Below, piece by piece: positions 1 to 6,394 of a stretch of DNA of 10,717 bases. The notes beneath the pieces are model-generated. The model was not told the DNA's origin, made no database searches, and saw nothing but the letters and a program-made list of their open reading frames with translations. The translations under genes and the position numbers were made by a program. Origin of the DNA: QHXN01 sp040509515 (GTDB lineage Bacteria > Acidobacteriota > Blastocatellia > Pyrinomonadales > Pyrinomonadaceae); the NCBI GenBank assembly GCA_040509515.1, contig JBEVKV010000165.1, positions 1 to 10,717 on the forward strand. Direction: 5' to 3'. The stretch's first letter is position 1. Each line of letters opens with the position of its first letter.

Positions 1-62
1 CTTCGCTTTCGCCTTTCGCCTTTCGCCTTTCGCCTTTCGCCTTTTGAAGTTTGCCTTTTGCC
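1..62. repeat. TTTCGCC heptamer tandem array with degenerate TTTTGCC units
   Basis: Five perfect copies of the 7-base unit TTTCGCC run from 7 to 41. A degenerate copy precedes them, and two variant units (TTTGCC and TTTTGCC) lie at 50-62. On the minus strand this is a GGCGAAA/GGCAAAA array starting 2 nt after the stop codon of the transporter gene that ends at 64. A short inverted repeat (43-49 with 62-68, 7 bp, 12-nt loop) overlaps that stop codon. No T-tract follows on the minus strand, so it does not look like a Rho-independent terminator. The array may continue beyond the left edge. Function is unknown; slipped-strand copy-number variation is expected for such a unit. Confidence 0.9.
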
Positions 63-63
63 T

Positions 64-1617
64 TCAAAGTCCTTTCGCGCTCCGCCATTCGCGCACGACT
101 TCGGCGGGGGCGCGTTTGTTGCCGTCAACCTCGTAGTTGAGGCGTCGCATCTCGTCGGTCGAGATTGAGCCGGCGAGTCGCAGCAGGACTTCGCGCGCGG
201 CCGGGAGTCGTTCGAGCGCGTCGCGGCGCAGGAGCAGGACGGCCTCGTAGGGCGGGAAGTAGTGCCGGTCGTCTTCGAGCTGCGTGAGGCCGAGCGTGGC
301 GATCATCCCGTCGGTCGAGTTGCCGGCGATGACATCCACCTGCCCCTCCGAGAGCGCGCGGTAGGAGAGCGACAGATCCATCTCGCGCGGGCGGCCCGCA
401 AACCGTAATCCGTACGCGCGTGAAAAACCCTCGTAGCCGTCGGCGCGCGACATGAAGTCCTGCCCGAAGCCCGCGCGCCAGCCGGGCGCGTGCTGCGCGG
501 CGTCCGAGACGGTCTTCAGCTTCAGCCGCCGCGCGTCGTCTCCACGGACGAGGATGGCGAACGTGTCCTCGAAGCCGAGCGGCGGGCCGACCTCAAGGTC
601 GAAGCGCGCGGCGTAGTCCGCCTTGACGCGCTCGTAGACGGCGCGCGCGTCGGTCGCCGGCGGGTGCTTGAGGATGGCCATCAGCGCCGTGCCCGTGTAC
701 TCGGGGTACACGTCGACCTCGCCCGCGACGAGCGCCTCGTGGGCGAGGTTGCCGCCCAACTCGTAGCGCCGCTCGACCTTCAGCCCGCGCGCCTCCAAAC
801 CCTGCGCGAAGATTTCGGCGAGGATGATGGACTCTGTAAAGTCCTTCGACCCGACGCGAACGTCCGCGCGCGACGCCGAGCGCCAGAGCGCAAGCCCCGC
901 GACGCCGAGAACCGCAAAGGCGAGCGCGCCGGCCGCGACCCGCCGCGCGAGTGCGCCGCGCTTCGCGCCGCCGCGTGCGAAGCGACGACGCGCGTCGAGC
1001 CGCGATTCTATCAGTCCGATGCCGGCGTCGGCGGCGAGCGCGAGCAGCGCCGCGGGGATAGCGCCCGCGAGCATCAGGCGGTCGTCGTTCTGACGCAGCC
1101 CCCGGTAGATGAGCGTTCCCAAACCCCCCGCGCCGACGAAGGCTGCGACCGTGGCGACGCCGACCGAGATGACCGTCGCCACGCGCACGCCCGCGAGGAT
1201 GACGGGCGCGGCCAGCGGCAGCTCGACCTGTCGCAGAACCTGCCGGTCGGTCATCCCCATCGCCACGGCCGCCTCGCGCACGCTGCGCTCGACGCCCTCG
1301 ACGCCGGTCACGGTGTTACGTATGACGGGCAGCAGCGCGTAGACGACGAGCGCGACGACGGCCGCGCGCGCGCCGATGCCGCCGACAAAGGGGAGCGGGA
1401 TGATGAAGCCGAAGAGCGCGAGGCTCGGCACGGTCTGGAGGATGTTGGCGACGGCGAGCACCGGCCGCTTCCAGCCCTTCCTGCGTGTGAGCAGCAGCCC
1501 CACGGGAATGCCGACCGCGACCGCGACGAGCGTCGAGGCGGCGACGAGCAGCAGGTGCTCGCCCGTCAGCGCCAGAATCTCGCGCCAGTTGCGCGCCATG
1601 AATTCAAACGCGTTCAC
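64..1617 (-). CDS. ABC transporter permease fused to substrate-binding domain, OpuB/BilE/EgtU type (quaternary amine or ergothioneine import)
   Basis: This is a single 517-residue polypeptide carrying both the membrane permease and the extracytoplasmic substrate receptor of a type I ABC importer. Residues 1-205 are a binding-protein-dependent transport inner-membrane domain with several hydrophobic segments and an EAA coupling loop at 115-134 (EAAVAMGMTDRQ). A further hydrophobic segment at about 225-246 tethers the C-terminal OpuAC-type binding domain (253-515). Family landmarks in that domain are GSKDFTES (256-263), LGGN (287-290), DVYPEYTGT (302-310), GFEDTFA (348-354), NSTDG (433-437) and LNYEVDG (493-499). 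The start is GTG at 1617, overlapping the ATPase stop codon by 4 nt, which suggests translational coupling; an internal ATG at 1599 is the alternative. In known relatives, permease-receptor fusions import betaines and choline (BilE, OpuF), bile-related ligands or ergothioneine (EgtU). Position in an egt gene run favours ergothioneine or another trimethylammonium compound, but the ligand cannot be read from sequence alone. Confidence 0.9.
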   Translation of the reverse strand: MNAFEFMARNWREILALTGEHLLLVAASTLVAVAVGIPVGLLLTRRKGWKRPVLAVANILQTVPSLALFGFIIPLPFVGGIGARAAVVALVVYALLPVIRNTVTGVEGVERSVREAAVAMGMTDRQVLRQVELPLAAPVILAGVRVATVISVGVATVAAFVGAGGLGTLIYRGLRQNDDRLMLAGAIPAALLALAADAGIGLIESRLDARRRFARGGAKRGALARRVAAGALAFAVLGVAGLALWRSASRADVRVGSKDFTESIILAEIFAQGLEARGLKVERRYELGGNLAHEALVAGEVDVYPEYTGTALMAILKHPPATDARAVYERVKADYAARFDLEVGPPLGFEDTFAILVRGDDARRLKLKTVSDAAQHAPGWRAGFGQDFMSRADGYEGFSRAYGLRFAGRPREMDLSLSYRALSEGQVDVIAGNSTDGMIATLGLTQLEDDRHYFPPYEAVLLLRRDALERLPAAREVLLRLAGSISTDEMRRLNYEVDGNKRAPAEVVREWRSAKGL

Positions 1618-2402
1618 GCGTCACCCCCCGCGCCCGACGAGACTTCCAGAGGCGTCCGCAGCGTCTCAAGGTAGGCGCGCGCGAGCGGCTCTTCGGAGCG
1701 CAGGAACGCTTCGGGCGTGTCGAGCAGGAGGACGCGGCCGGCGCTCATCAGCGCGACGCGCGTGCCTAAGAGCAGCGCCTCGCGCACGTCGTGCGTGACG
1801 AAGACGACCGTTTTGCCGAGCCTCTCTTGCAGCGCGGCGAACTCGCGCTGGAGCGCGGAACGCGTCAGCGGGTCGAGCGCGCCGAAGGGCTCGTCCATCA
1901 GGAGCAGCGGCGGGTCTGCGGCGAGCGCGCGCGCCACGCCGACGCGCTGGCGCTGCCCGCCCGAAAGCTCCGACGGGAAGCGCGACGCGAACCGTTCCGG
2001 GGCGAGCCCGACGAGCCGCAGCAGCTCTTCGACGCGCGCACGCACGCGCGAATCGTCCCAGCCTTCGAGCGCGGGGACGAGCCCGACGTTGCGCTCGACC
2101 GTGAAGTGCGGGAAGAGCCCCGCGTCCTGAATCACGTAGCCCGTCCGCCTCCTCAGCTCGATGGCGTCCCACTCGCGCGTGTCGCGCCCTTCGACGACGA
2201 CGCTGCCGCCGGTCGGCTCAAGCAGGCGGTTGACGAGCCTGAGCGTCGTCGTCTTCCCGCAGCCCGACTCGCCCAGAAGCACCAGCGTCTCGCCGCGCCT
2301 GATTTCGAGGTCGAGCGCGTCGATGATGGGCGCGGCCGCCCCCGCCGGCGCGTAGGTGACGCTCCGGAATCGGACGACCGCTCCGTCTGCTTCGGGCTGC
2401 AT
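1614..2402 (-). CDS. ABC transporter ATP-binding protein, OpuBA/ProV/EgtV type
   Basis: This is the cytoplasmic ATPase partner of the overlapping permease/receptor gene; it hydrolyses ATP to drive import. All nucleotide-binding motifs are intact in 262 residues: Walker A GESGCGKT (44-51), Q-loop Gln92, signature LSGGQ (146-150), Walker B LLLMDEP (166-172), D-loop ALD (175-177) and switch His204. The protein ends about 40 residues after the switch region and so lacks the C-terminal CBS pair that senses ionic strength in OpuA-type systems. This argues against direct osmotic gating. It starts 35 nt after egtA on the same strand, so co-transcription is likely. No clear Shine-Dalgarno is seen, but the gap is unusually AT-rich and contains GATAAT (minus strand, 2418-2413), a possible weak internal -10. 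Function as an ABC importer ATPase is secure; substrate assignment rests on context. Confidence 0.93.
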   Translation of the reverse strand: MQPEADGAVVRFRSVTYAPAGAAAPIIDALDLEIRRGETLVLLGESGCGKTTTLRLVNRLLEPTGGSVVVEGRDTREWDAIELRRRTGYVIQDAGLFPHFTVERNVGLVPALEGWDDSRVRARVEELLRLVGLAPERFASRFPSELSGGQRQRVGVARALAADPPLLLMDEPFGALDPLTRSALQREFAALQERLGKTVVFVTHDVREALLLGTRVALMSAGRVLLLDTPEAFLRSEEPLARAYLETLRTPLEVSSGAGGDA

Positions 2403-2437
2403 GACTTGAAAGATTATCTACTCGACCCGGTTACGGC

Positions 2438-3811
2438 TCACGCGACGCGGAGGTGCTCGCAGGCGCGCTCGATTGAGCCGTGCCAGGAGCCCTCGAAGTT
2501 GCGCAGGAGGATGTCGGCGGGGCAGACGCCCTCTTCGACGACGCGCGCGACGAGCACGTCGAGGTAGCCGGCCTCGCCGGGCGCGACCCTCTTCAAGCCT
2601 TCGACCGCGAGGCGGACGGTCTCGCGCGCGAGTCCGAGCACGTCGACGCCGTCGTGCCGGGCGGCGAGCCCTTCGCGCGCCACGCGCTCGCGGAGCGCGT
2701 GCGCCCCGGCGGCGTCGAGCCGCGGCGCGAGCCCGAGCGCCGCGTCGAGCGAGTCGCCGTCGTAGAACAGCCCCTTCCAGAGCGCTTGGATCGCGAGCGT
2801 CGTCTCAAGGTCGCCCGCGTCGGCGCTGCGCAGCTCGACGTGCTGCTTGAGCCGCGCGTCGGTGAAGATGGTCGTCAGGTGGTCGGCCCAGTCGCCGAAG
2901 CTCGGGCGGACGCCTTCTAGCCCGCCCGCGAGAAACTCTGCGAAGCGCACGCCGGTCACGTCGCCGAGGTAGCGCCCCCCGCGCTGCGCGAAGATCATCG
3001 GCACGCCGAGCGCGTAGGCGACGTACTGCTCCGGGCCGAAGTCGTCGCCGAGCGCCGGCGGCGCCATGCCGCAGCGGTCGGGGTCTGTGTCGAGCCACGC
3101 GGCGGCGCGCGTGGACTTGTAGCCCGAGGGTCGCCCGCTCTCGAAAGGCGAGTTGGCGAAGACGGCCGTGACGATTGGCGCGAGGCGGTTGCCGACGAGA
3201 AACTTTTTGCAGAGGTCTTCGCGCGAGCCGTAGTCGAGGTTGGCCTGCACCGAGCAGGTGCGCGACATCATGTCCCACGCGCGCCCGCCGCGCGTGGCGA
3301 GGTAGGGGCGCATCACCCCGTAGCGCGGCTTCGGGAACCACTGCTGCTCCGCGGCCGAGCGCAGCGGGTCGAAGCCGACGGCGAGGAAGGCGAGGCCGTT
3401 ACCCTCCGCGACCTCTTGGAGCCGCGCGAGGTAGCGGCGCAGCTCGCGCTCGACATCGGCGAGGCCGCGGTGCGGCGCGCCCGAGAACTCGACCTGCCCG
3501 CCGGGCTCGACCGTCAGGCGGTTCATCTGCCCGTCGTTGACCTCGACGAGCGCGCCGCCCTCGCGGACGAGGTCGCGCGACGAAGGCGCGAAGCCCGCCA
3601 GCACGCTCTCGACCTGCGCGGGGCTGATGCGTGAGAAAGCGCGCGCGCGGTCGTAGCCGAACAGCTCGAACTCCGCGCCGCACACCCACTCCGCGGGCGG
3701 CTTCGCGCCGCGCAGAAGGTTCTCGACGAAGAGCGGCACCGACTCGCTCGTGACCGGGTCGGTCAGGAGCGGGAAGCCTTCGCCGCTCGGTCTGGTCGGT
3801 TGCTGCGCCAT
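2438..3811 (-). CDS. egtA: Glutamate-cysteine ligase (EgtA-like, GCS2/plant-type family)
   Basis: The 457-residue product is predicted to join L-glutamate and L-cysteine with ATP, giving gamma-glutamylcysteine, the thiol donor of actinobacterial-type ergothioneine synthesis and also a glutathione precursor. Recognisable conserved blocks are GAEFELFG (45-52), EVNDGQMNRLTVEPGGQVEFSG (start and end at 90 and 111), DMMSRTCSVQANLDY (180-194), FANSPFESGRPSGY (218-231), WLDTDPDRCG (239-248) and KQHVELRSAD (322-331). These match the GCS2 family shared by plant glutamate-cysteine ligase and EgtA. Length is normal and no signal peptide is seen, so the enzyme is cytosolic. The ATG at 3811 has no obvious Shine-Dalgarno. 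The gene lies 81 nt after egtD, with a long hairpin-forming repeat between them. No glutathione synthetase gene is present here, so context favours an ergothioneine role; a general thiol role remains possible. Confidence 0.85.
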   Translation of the reverse strand: MAQQPTRPSGEGFPLLTDPVTSESVPLFVENLLRGAKPPAEWVCGAEFELFGYDRARAFSRISPAQVESVLAGFAPSSRDLVREGGALVEVNDGQMNRLTVEPGGQVEFSGAPHRGLADVERELRRYLARLQEVAEGNGLAFLAVGFDPLRSAAEQQWFPKPRYGVMRPYLATRGGRAWDMMSRTCSVQANLDYGSREDLCKKFLVGNRLAPIVTAVFANSPFESGRPSGYKSTRAAAWLDTDPDRCGMAPPALGDDFGPEQYVAYALGVPMIFAQRGGRYLGDVTGVRFAEFLAGGLEGVRPSFGDWADHLTTIFTDARLKQHVELRSADAGDLETTLAIQALWKGLFYDGDSLDAALGLAPRLDAAGAHALRERVAREGLAARHDGVDVLGLARETVRLAVEGLKRVAPGEAGYLDVLVARVVEEGVCPADILLRNFEGSWHGSIERACEHLRVA

Positions 3812-3818
3812 TTTTGGT

Positions 3819-3896
3819 AAGTGATGAGTGATGAGTGATAAGAAAGGAAAGACGGGCCTTGTCTTCTCTTATCACTCATCACTCATCACTTATCAC
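3819..3896. repeat. Perfect 24-bp inverted repeat built from GTGATRA heptamers
   Basis: The left arm 3819-3842 and right arm 3868-3891 are perfect reverse complements over 24 bp, with a 25-nt spacer (3843-3867). The spacer has a further short inner pairing (AAGAC 3849-3853 with GTCTT 3861-3865). Each arm is a tandem heptamer: on the plus strand GTGATGA, GTGATGA, GTGATAA (3821-3841), and on the minus strand four copies of GTGATRA (3896 down to 3869). The first minus-strand copy contains the egtD stop codon and an in-frame second stop (TGA TAA). In an egtD-egtA transcript this would fold into a long, AT-rich stem just after egtD. It lacks a terminal U-run and is palindromic in both orientations, so it is better viewed as a repeat-derived RNA hairpin than a classic terminator. 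Confidence 0.93.
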
Positions 3897-4921
3897 CCCT
3901 TTCCGCCTTCCTCGCCCGTCGCGACGAAGAGGTTGCTGCCGAAGCGTTCGGCGGAGTCGAGCCAGGTGCGCGCGCGCGCGAAGCCGGTCTCGGCCGCGAG
4001 CGCCGACAACTCGTCCGGCGAATACTTGTAGGAGTTCTCCGTGTGGATGCGCTCGCCCGCGCCGAAGTGTACGTCGAGCCCGAGCGCGCCGACGCGGACG
4101 GTCTGCTCGCGCGTGCTCTCAAGGTGCATCTCGACGCGCCCCTCGCGCTCGTCGTAGAGCGCGACGTGGCGGAAGTCTCGCAAAGAAAAGTTCGCGCGCA
4201 ACTCGCGGTTGATGCGCGCGAGGAGGTTGAGGTTGAAGGCGGCCGTGACGCCGAGCGCGTCGTCGTAGGCCGCTTCGAGCACGCCCGGCTCCTTCTTCAA
4301 GTCCGCGCCGAGCAGAACGAGGTCGCCCGCGCGCAGCACGCCGCGCAGACGGCGCAGGAAGTCGCGCGCCTCCGCGCGGTCGAAGTTGCCGACGTTCGAC
4401 CCGAGGAAGAGGACGAGGGCGCGGCTCTCGTCCTCCAACCGCGCGCCGAGGCGCGGGAGCGCCGTGTCGTAGTCGGCGGCGTAAGCCTCGACGCTCAAGC
4501 CGGCGTAGTCGCCGAGCAGCGCGCTCGCGCTCGCTTCGAGCGCCGCCGTCGAGATGTCGACGGGGACGTAGGTGAGAGACTGCTGCTCGGCGAGCAGCGC
4601 CTCGATGATGCGGCGCGTCTTCGTCGCGGAGCCCGAGCCCAGCTCGAAGAGCGTGACGCGGCCCGCGCCCTCGCGCGCCGCTCCGACAATCTCGCGGGCG
4701 TGGCGCGCGAAGATTTCGTCCTCGGCGCGCGTCAGGTAGTACTCGGGCAGCAGGCAGATGGCGTCGAAGAGGTGCGAGCCCAGCTCGTCGTAAAAGTATT
4801 TCGGCGGCAGAGACTTCCGCGCCGCGCCGAGGCCGCGGCGCACGTCCTCCGCAAAGTCGTCGGCCGCCTCGGCCGTCAGCCTGTGCACGCGCAGGCGCTC
4901 GTCGCTCGCGGGATGAGGCAT
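3893..4921 (-). CDS. egtD: L-histidine Nα-methyltransferase EgtD
   Basis: The 342-residue SAM-dependent enzyme is predicted to trimethylate the alpha-amino group of histidine to hercynine, the first step of ergothioneine biosynthesis. Landmarks of the histidine-specific methyltransferase family are PKYFYDELGSHLFDAI (40-55), LPEYYLTRAE (58-67), the SAM-binding loop FELGSGSAT (92-100), VDIS (121-124), FLGSNVGNF (172-180) and the substrate-pocket strand IHTENSYKYS (292-301). The start ATG at 4921 is chosen because AAGGGGAG (minus strand, 4936-4929) lies 7 nt upstream and the conserved family region begins soon after. An open frame extends further upstream but would run into divergent egtB. The gene ends in tandem stops embedded in a heptamer repeat. 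It is the promoter-proximal gene of the minus-strand run and is transcribed divergently from egtB. Confidence 0.95.
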   Translation of the reverse strand: MPHPASDERLRVHRLTAEAADDFAEDVRRGLGAARKSLPPKYFYDELGSHLFDAICLLPEYYLTRAEDEIFARHAREIVGAAREGAGRVTLFELGSGSATKTRRIIEALLAEQQSLTYVPVDISTAALEASASALLGDYAGLSVEAYAADYDTALPRLGARLEDESRALVLFLGSNVGNFDRAEARDFLRRLRGVLRAGDLVLLGADLKKEPGVLEAAYDDALGVTAAFNLNLLARINRELRANFSLRDFRHVALYDEREGRVEMHLESTREQTVRVGALGLDVHFGAGERIHTENSYKYSPDELSALAAETGFARARTWLDSAERFGSNLFVATGEEGGKG

Positions 4922-5021
4922 CGTCGGGCTCCCCTTCGTCTCATTCGAGATTGCCTGTATCATAAACCATCGTGTACGCCGCCGCACGGTTGAGCAAGGC
5001 CACCGGACGCACAGAACTTTT
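4922..5021. promoter_or_regulatory. Divergent egtD/egtB intergenic region with candidate promoters
   Basis: These 100 bases separate the start codons of egtD and egtB, so they must hold the control signals for both unless transcripts begin inside genes. For the egtD direction, TATGAT (minus strand, 4964-4959) is a good -10 match, but the -35 position is poor (GTGCGG). For the egtB direction, TTGCCT at 4951-4956 followed 16 nt later by TGTACG (4973-4978) is a weak sigma70-like pair. egtB has no visible Shine-Dalgarno, which leaves leaderless or SD-independent initiation possible. No clear operator dyad stands out. The individual boxes are low confidence; the region as a shared divergent control region is well supported by gene layout. 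Confidence 0.45.
4929..4936 (-). promoter_or_regulatory. Shine-Dalgarno of egtD
   Basis: AAGGGGAG on the minus strand lies 7 nt before the ATG at 4921. This decides the start against longer in-frame alternatives such as the ATG at 4963. Confidence 0.75.
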
Positions 5022-6329
5022 ATGAACGAACAGGCCGAACAGATCGCGTCGCTTTTGGAAGAGGCGCGCGCCGACACGCTCCGCATCTTCGACCTCGCGG
5101 ACGAGGCCGAGCTGCACCGCAGCCCGGGCTTCGGCTTCCGCCCCGTCATCTGGCACCTCGCGCACATCGGAGTGTTCGAGGGGTACTGGCTGCTGCAAAA
5201 GGCTCAGGGGCTGCCCACGCCCGAGCCCGCCTACGAGCGCGTCTTCGACCCCATCCACACGCCGCGCGAGGAGTCGAAGAATCTTCCCGGCCGGCGCGAG
5301 ATGGAGGACTATCTGGCGCGCGTCCGCGCCGCCTCGCTGCGCTACCTCGCCGGCTTCGACTTTCGAGAGTCCGACCCGCTCAAGTCGGGCGGCTACATCT
5401 TCCGACTCGTCCTCGAACACGAGCGACAGCATCAGGAAACGCTCTGTTACCTCGTCCAACTGCTCGACCCGTCGAAGAAGAGGCGGCCGGCCACACGGCA
5501 AAGCGCGGCGCACGCGCCCGCGTCGGAAGCTACGAAGGCCGAGGGCGGAACGGTTTTAATCCCGGCCGGCGCGTTCCCAATGGGCGCGACGCCGGGCGGC
5601 TTCGCCTACGACAACGAGCTGCCCGCGCGCGAGGTCTTCGTCCCCGCCTTCAGGCTCGACCGGCACCTGACGACCAACGCGCAGTACGAACGCTTCGTCG
5701 CCGAGGGCGGTTACGAGCGGCGCGAATTTTGGAGCGAGGAGGGCTGGGGCCGGCGCGAGAAAGAGGGCTGGTCGCACCCGCTCTACTGGCTGCGCGACGG
5801 CGCAGGGTGGCGCGAGCGGCTGATGTTTGAGGAGACGGAACTGCGCCCCGAACACCCCGTGACCGGCGTGAGCTGGTTCGAGGCGGAGGCTTACGCGACG
5901 TTCGCCGGCAAGCGTCTGCCCACAGAAGCCGAGTGGGAGAAGGCCGCCGCGTGGGACGAGTCCGCGGGCGTCAAACGCCGCTACGCGTGGGGCGACTCCG
6001 CGCCCACGGCCGAGGTCTGCAACTCCGGCCTGAACTTCTGGGGCACGACCCCCGCCGGCAGCTTCCCCGACGGCGCGAGCGCCTACGGCTGTCAGGACAT
6101 GACCGGCAACGTCTGGGAGTGGACTTCGACGCCCTTCGACGCCTTCCCGGGCTTCGAGCCGTTCCCGTACCCCGAATACTCCGAGATTTGGTTCGACGGC
6201 GACCACCGCGTCCTCAAAGGCGGCTCGTGGGCCACGGACGCCTCCGTGCTCCGCACGTCCTTCCGCAACTTCTTCCGACGCCACTTCCGCATCGCCTTCG
6301 CCGGCATCCGCCTCGCCGAAGACGCCTGA
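5022..6329 (+). CDS. egtB: EgtB-type nonheme iron sulfoxide synthase (ergothioneine biosynthesis)
   Basis: The 435-residue product has the two-domain layout of EgtB. An N-terminal DinB-like helical bundle (about 1-150) is followed by a C-terminal formylglycine-generating-enzyme/sulfatase-modifying fold (about 174-433). Predicted function is O2-dependent C-S bond formation between hercynine and cysteine or gamma-glutamylcysteine, giving the sulfoxide precursor of ergothioneine. The three expected iron ligands are visible: His48 in WHLAHIGVFE, and His133 and His137 in HERQHQE. C-terminal family motifs include VSWFEAEAYATFAGKRLPTEAEWEKAA (start 283), TGNVWEW (361-367), KGGSW (399-403) and RNFFRRHFRIAFAGIRL (415-431). 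A charged linker (about 150-173) joins the domains. It is divergent from egtD, and no upstream Shine-Dalgarno is clear. Donor specificity is unresolved: gamma-glutamylcysteine and cysteine users both occur in this family. Confidence 0.9.
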   Translation: MNEQAEQIASLLEEARADTLRIFDLADEAELHRSPGFGFRPVIWHLAHIGVFEGYWLLQKAQGLPTPEPAYERVFDPIHTPREESKNLPGRREMEDYLARVRAASLRYLAGFDFRESDPLKSGGYIFRLVLEHERQHQETLCYLVQLLDPSKKRRPATRQSAAHAPASEATKAEGGTVLIPAGAFPMGATPGGFAYDNELPAREVFVPAFRLDRHLTTNAQYERFVAEGGYERREFWSEEGWGRREKEGWSHPLYWLRDGAGWRERLMFEETELRPEHPVTGVSWFEAEAYATFAGKRLPTEAEWEKAAAWDESAGVKRRYAWGDSAPTAEVCNSGLNFWGTTPAGSFPDGASAYGCQDMTGNVWEWTSTPFDAFPGFEPFPYPEYSEIWFDGDHRVLKGGSWATDASVLRTSFRNFFRRHFRIAFAGIRLAEDA

Positions 6330-6335
6330 ATGCCT

Positions 6336-6378
6336 GACGACGTTCGTCGTCGCCCGGAGCCTTCACACGGCGTCCGGG
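6336..6378 (+). repeat. Two small dyads in the egtB-GH13 gap
   Basis: The 65-base gap between egtB and the glycosidase gene holds GACGACG (6336-6342) facing CGTCGTC (6345-6351) across 2 nt, and CCCGGA (6353-6358) facing TCCGGG (6373-6378) across 14 nt. They could fold in a read-through transcript just ahead of the ribosome-binding site at 6382-6387. No U-tract follows, so this is not an intrinsic terminator. In sequence this GC-rich, small dyads arise by chance fairly often. Confidence 0.35.
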
Positions 6379-6394
6379 TCGAAAGGGTGAGTTG

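Noticed and set aside
1..62. CRISPR array
   Set aside because: The units are contiguous 7-mers without spacers, far shorter than CRISPR repeats, and no cas genes are present.
490..1674. 394-codon plus-strand open frame over the permease-receptor gene
   Set aside because: It is a shadow of the minus-strand fusion, which carries full EAA and OpuAC-type motifs; the shadow product has no known features.
64..2402. Firm osmoprotectant (glycine betaine) transporter assignment
   Set aside because: The OpuB-like family includes betaine, choline, bile-related and ergothioneine systems. Missing CBS domains and egt linkage make a firm betaine call unjustified.
4922..5167. 82-residue N-terminal extension of egtD
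   Set aside because: It would overlap divergent egtB, has no family similarity, and a good Shine-Dalgarno sits 7 nt before the ATG at 4921.
6392..6394. TTG as start of the GH13 gene
   Set aside because: The adjacent ATG at 6395 is 7 nt after AAAGGG and adds nothing unusual; TTG would lengthen the protein by one residue only.
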